Positions 6,507 to 7,305 of a stretch of 7,305 nucleotides of DNA are shown in pieces. The notes under the pieces are model-generated. The model was given only the letters and a program-made list of their open reading frames with translations. It was not told the DNA's origin and did no database searches. The DNA is taken from positions 21,671 through 28,975 of the forward strand of contig DLGM01000462.1 of the NCBI GenBank assembly GCA_002482705.1, in the 5' to 3' direction. The number at the start of each line of letters is the position of its first letter. Position 1 is the stretch's first letter. Position numbers and translations under genes: made by a program. The stretch is from Cyanobacteria bacterium UBA7694 (GTDB lineage: Bacteria > Cyanobacteriota > Sericytochromatia > UBA7694).

Positions 6507-6523
6507 TTATGCCAATTATGCCA
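6507..6523 (+). repeat. Tandem 9-bp duplication over the nadD start codon
   Basis: TTATGCCAATTATGCCA is two copies of TTATGCCA with a 9-bp period. It creates two in-frame ATG codons (6509 and 6518), reading Met-Pro-Ile-Met-Pro, so nadD has a duplicated possible start. Confidence 0.6.
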
Positions 6524-7150
6524 CAGTCGGTCGGCCTGCTTGGGGGCACCTTCGACCCCATTCATTTGGGGCATTTGGCGATGGCCGAATGGGTGCTTGA
6601 AACCATGGGCTTACAAAAGGTGTGGTTTGTCCCGGCCGGGCAGCCGCCCCATAAGGCCCATCGTCGGGTCACAGCCAAGCATCACCGGCTGGAAATGGTC
6701 ACCTTGGCGACGGCGGCGGATCCACGTTTTGAGGTGTGTCGCTTTGAAATTGATCGCGACCGCCCCAGCCTTACGATTGAAACCTTACAGGCTCTCGCTC
6801 CGCAGTTTGATGCCCCGCCCGTTTTTATTATTGGTCTCGACTCGTTATTGACCCTGCACACCTGGGACTCCTGGGCCTCTTTCGGGGATTATTGCCATTT
6901 GGCGGTGTTGTCGCGCCAACATCCCACCCTCCGGGGAACCGAGGCGATGGAGGCTTATGTGCACACGCATCTTCCTGCTTTGGCGGGAAAGGTACATGCC
7001 ATTGATATGCCCCTGCTCGATATTTCTTCGACCTTGATACGCCGTCGTTTTCAGCAGGGCCATGCCTGCCGTTATATGCTACAGGCTGAGGTTTGGGCTT
7101 ATATTCAGGCCCATCAACTGTATCTCCCGGCCGAATCGGGGGGGCTGTGA
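6509..7150 (+). CDS. nadD: Nicotinate-nucleotide adenylyltransferase
   Basis: 213-residue nucleotidyltransferase that joins nicotinate mononucleotide and ATP to form deamido-NAD, the step before NAD synthetase in cytosolic NAD synthesis. Length is typical (190-220). The phosphate-binding signature GGTFDPIHLGH (12-22), PPHK (46-49), PSLTIETL (86-93), IGLDSLLTLHTW (108-119) and the C-terminal ISSTLIRRRF (172-181) are all intact. The 'GLDSLL' loop resembles E. coli NadD (GQDSLL). ATG 6509 gives the first of two in-frame starts; ATG 6518 is three codons later inside a 9-bp duplication, and neither has a Shine-Dalgarno sequence. A -10 box at 6497-6502 would place the transcript start on ATG 6509, suggesting leaderless translation. 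The common partner rsfS does not follow within the window. The gene diverges from hisS. Confidence 0.96.
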   Translation: MPIMPQSVGLLGGTFDPIHLGHLAMAEWVLETMGLQKVWFVPAGQPPHKAHRRVTAKHHRLEMVTLATAADPRFEVCRFEIDRDRPSLTIETLQALAPQFDAPPVFIIGLDSLLTLHTWDSWASFGDYCHLAVLSRQHPTLRGTEAMEAYVHTHLPALAGKVHAIDMPLLDISSTLIRRRFQQGHACRYMLQAEVWAYIQAHQLYLPAESGGL

Positions 7151-7210
7151 GCCCGCGTTTGGCCGTGCCTCTAGCGAGTATGTGGGAGGGCCTTCCTTGA
7201 TCGACAAGCG

Positions 7211-7249
7211 AATTGACCAGCGCGGAGAGATAGCCAGTGCCGGTCAATT
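7211..7249. repeat. Long inverted repeat / RNA hairpin downstream of nadD
   Basis: AATTGACC (7211-7218) and GGTCAATT (7242-7249) are perfect 8-bp arms. Inside them, after one A/C mismatch, GCGC (7220-7223) can pair with GTGC (7237-7240) with one G-U pair, and GG with CC beyond a bulged A, leaving an 8-nt loop. No T-run follows, so it is not a standard terminator. Confidence 0.5.
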
Positions 7250-7281
7250 TGGACGTTTCATGATAATGCGGCAAGCCTTTT

Positions 7282-7305
7282 CATTGCCTCTATATAGAGG
7301 CAATG
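7282..7305. repeat. Perfect 24-bp palindrome at the right edge
   Basis: CATTGCCTCTAT is immediately followed by its exact reverse complement, with no mismatch. It ends on the last base of the window, so what follows is unseen. It could be a terminator stem (9 bp with a TATATA loop), a dimeric protein-binding site, or an assembly fold-back at a contig end. Confidence 0.6.

Larger units (their letters stand above)
7151..7305. other. Intergenic tail with no convincing gene
   Basis: 155 bp after nadD. A GGGAGGG (7184-7190) lies 6 nt before a TTG at 7197 that opens a frame to the window edge (begins MIDKRIDQRGE, 36 codons visible). The frame crosses both a strong hairpin and a perfect palindrome and uses ATA, AGA and CGA codons that are scarce in the neighbouring genes, so it is not called as a gene. 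If the sequence continued open to the right, this judgement would change. Confidence 0.5.

Noticed and set aside
6480..6508. T-box leader for hisS
   Set aside because: The gap to the divergent nadD start is only 29 bp, far too short for a T-box, and no specifier stem is visible.
7185..7196. GGAGGGCCTTCC as a palindromic operator
   Set aside because: It has a mismatched pair and is short and GC-rich; it is better read as a Shine-Dalgarno-like purine run next to a pyrimidine run.
6828..7274. 148-codon open frame on the minus strand across the end of nadD
   Set aside because: About two thirds is antisense to conserved NadD motifs (ISSTLIRRR). The remainder crosses the 7211-7249 hairpin, and no family resemblance is seen.

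Overview
This is a bacterial chromosomal segment of roughly 50% G+C with ordinary housekeeping genes. It is truncated inside a gene at the left edge and stops exactly on a perfect palindrome at the right edge. The organism cannot be named from the sequence alone. A single GCGATCGC octamer, a histidyl-tRNA synthetase of the 'QPYKGTRDFFPEDM' type and a YitJ-type fused methionine/folate enzyme hint weakly at the broad Cyanobacteria/Vampirovibrionia area or another non-proteobacterial lineage. This is only a guess.

Layout. (1) 1-2628, + strand: a two-gene operon, tldD (5' end missing) overlapping tldE by 11 bp. It encodes the catalytic (HExxxH plus Cys) and non-catalytic halves of a TldD/TldE-type metalloprotease and ends at a strong intrinsic terminator (2644-2674). 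(2) 2673-3017, - strand: a small three-helix membrane protein of the DUF2834 type, whose stop codon lies in the T-run of that terminator. (3) 3018-3289: a divergent intergenic region with a good promoter for each flanking gene, a dyad-symmetric candidate operator and one doubtful 38-codon ORF. (4) 3290-5131, + strand: a bifunctional homocysteine S-methyltransferase / methylenetetrahydrofolate reductase. (5) 5138-5165: a hairpin in the convergent gap. (6) 5172-6479, - strand: hisS. (7) 6480-6508: only 29 bp between the divergent starts of hisS and nadD, with -10-like hexamers overlapping on opposite strands. (8) 6509-7150, + strand: nadD. (9) 7151-7305: a structure-rich tail with a long hairpin and a terminal palindrome, and no convincing gene.

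The genes serve unrelated core functions: peptide processing or proteolysis, methionine and one-carbon metabolism, His-tRNA charging and NAD synthesis. I see no phage, transposon, CRISPR or defence system. The points most worth a second look are regulatory or structural: two promoters whose -10 boxes place transcription starts on the ATG (predicted leaderless mRNAs), the compact hisS/nadD divergent promoter, the missing motif-3 arginine in HisRS, and the folded sequence at the right edge.
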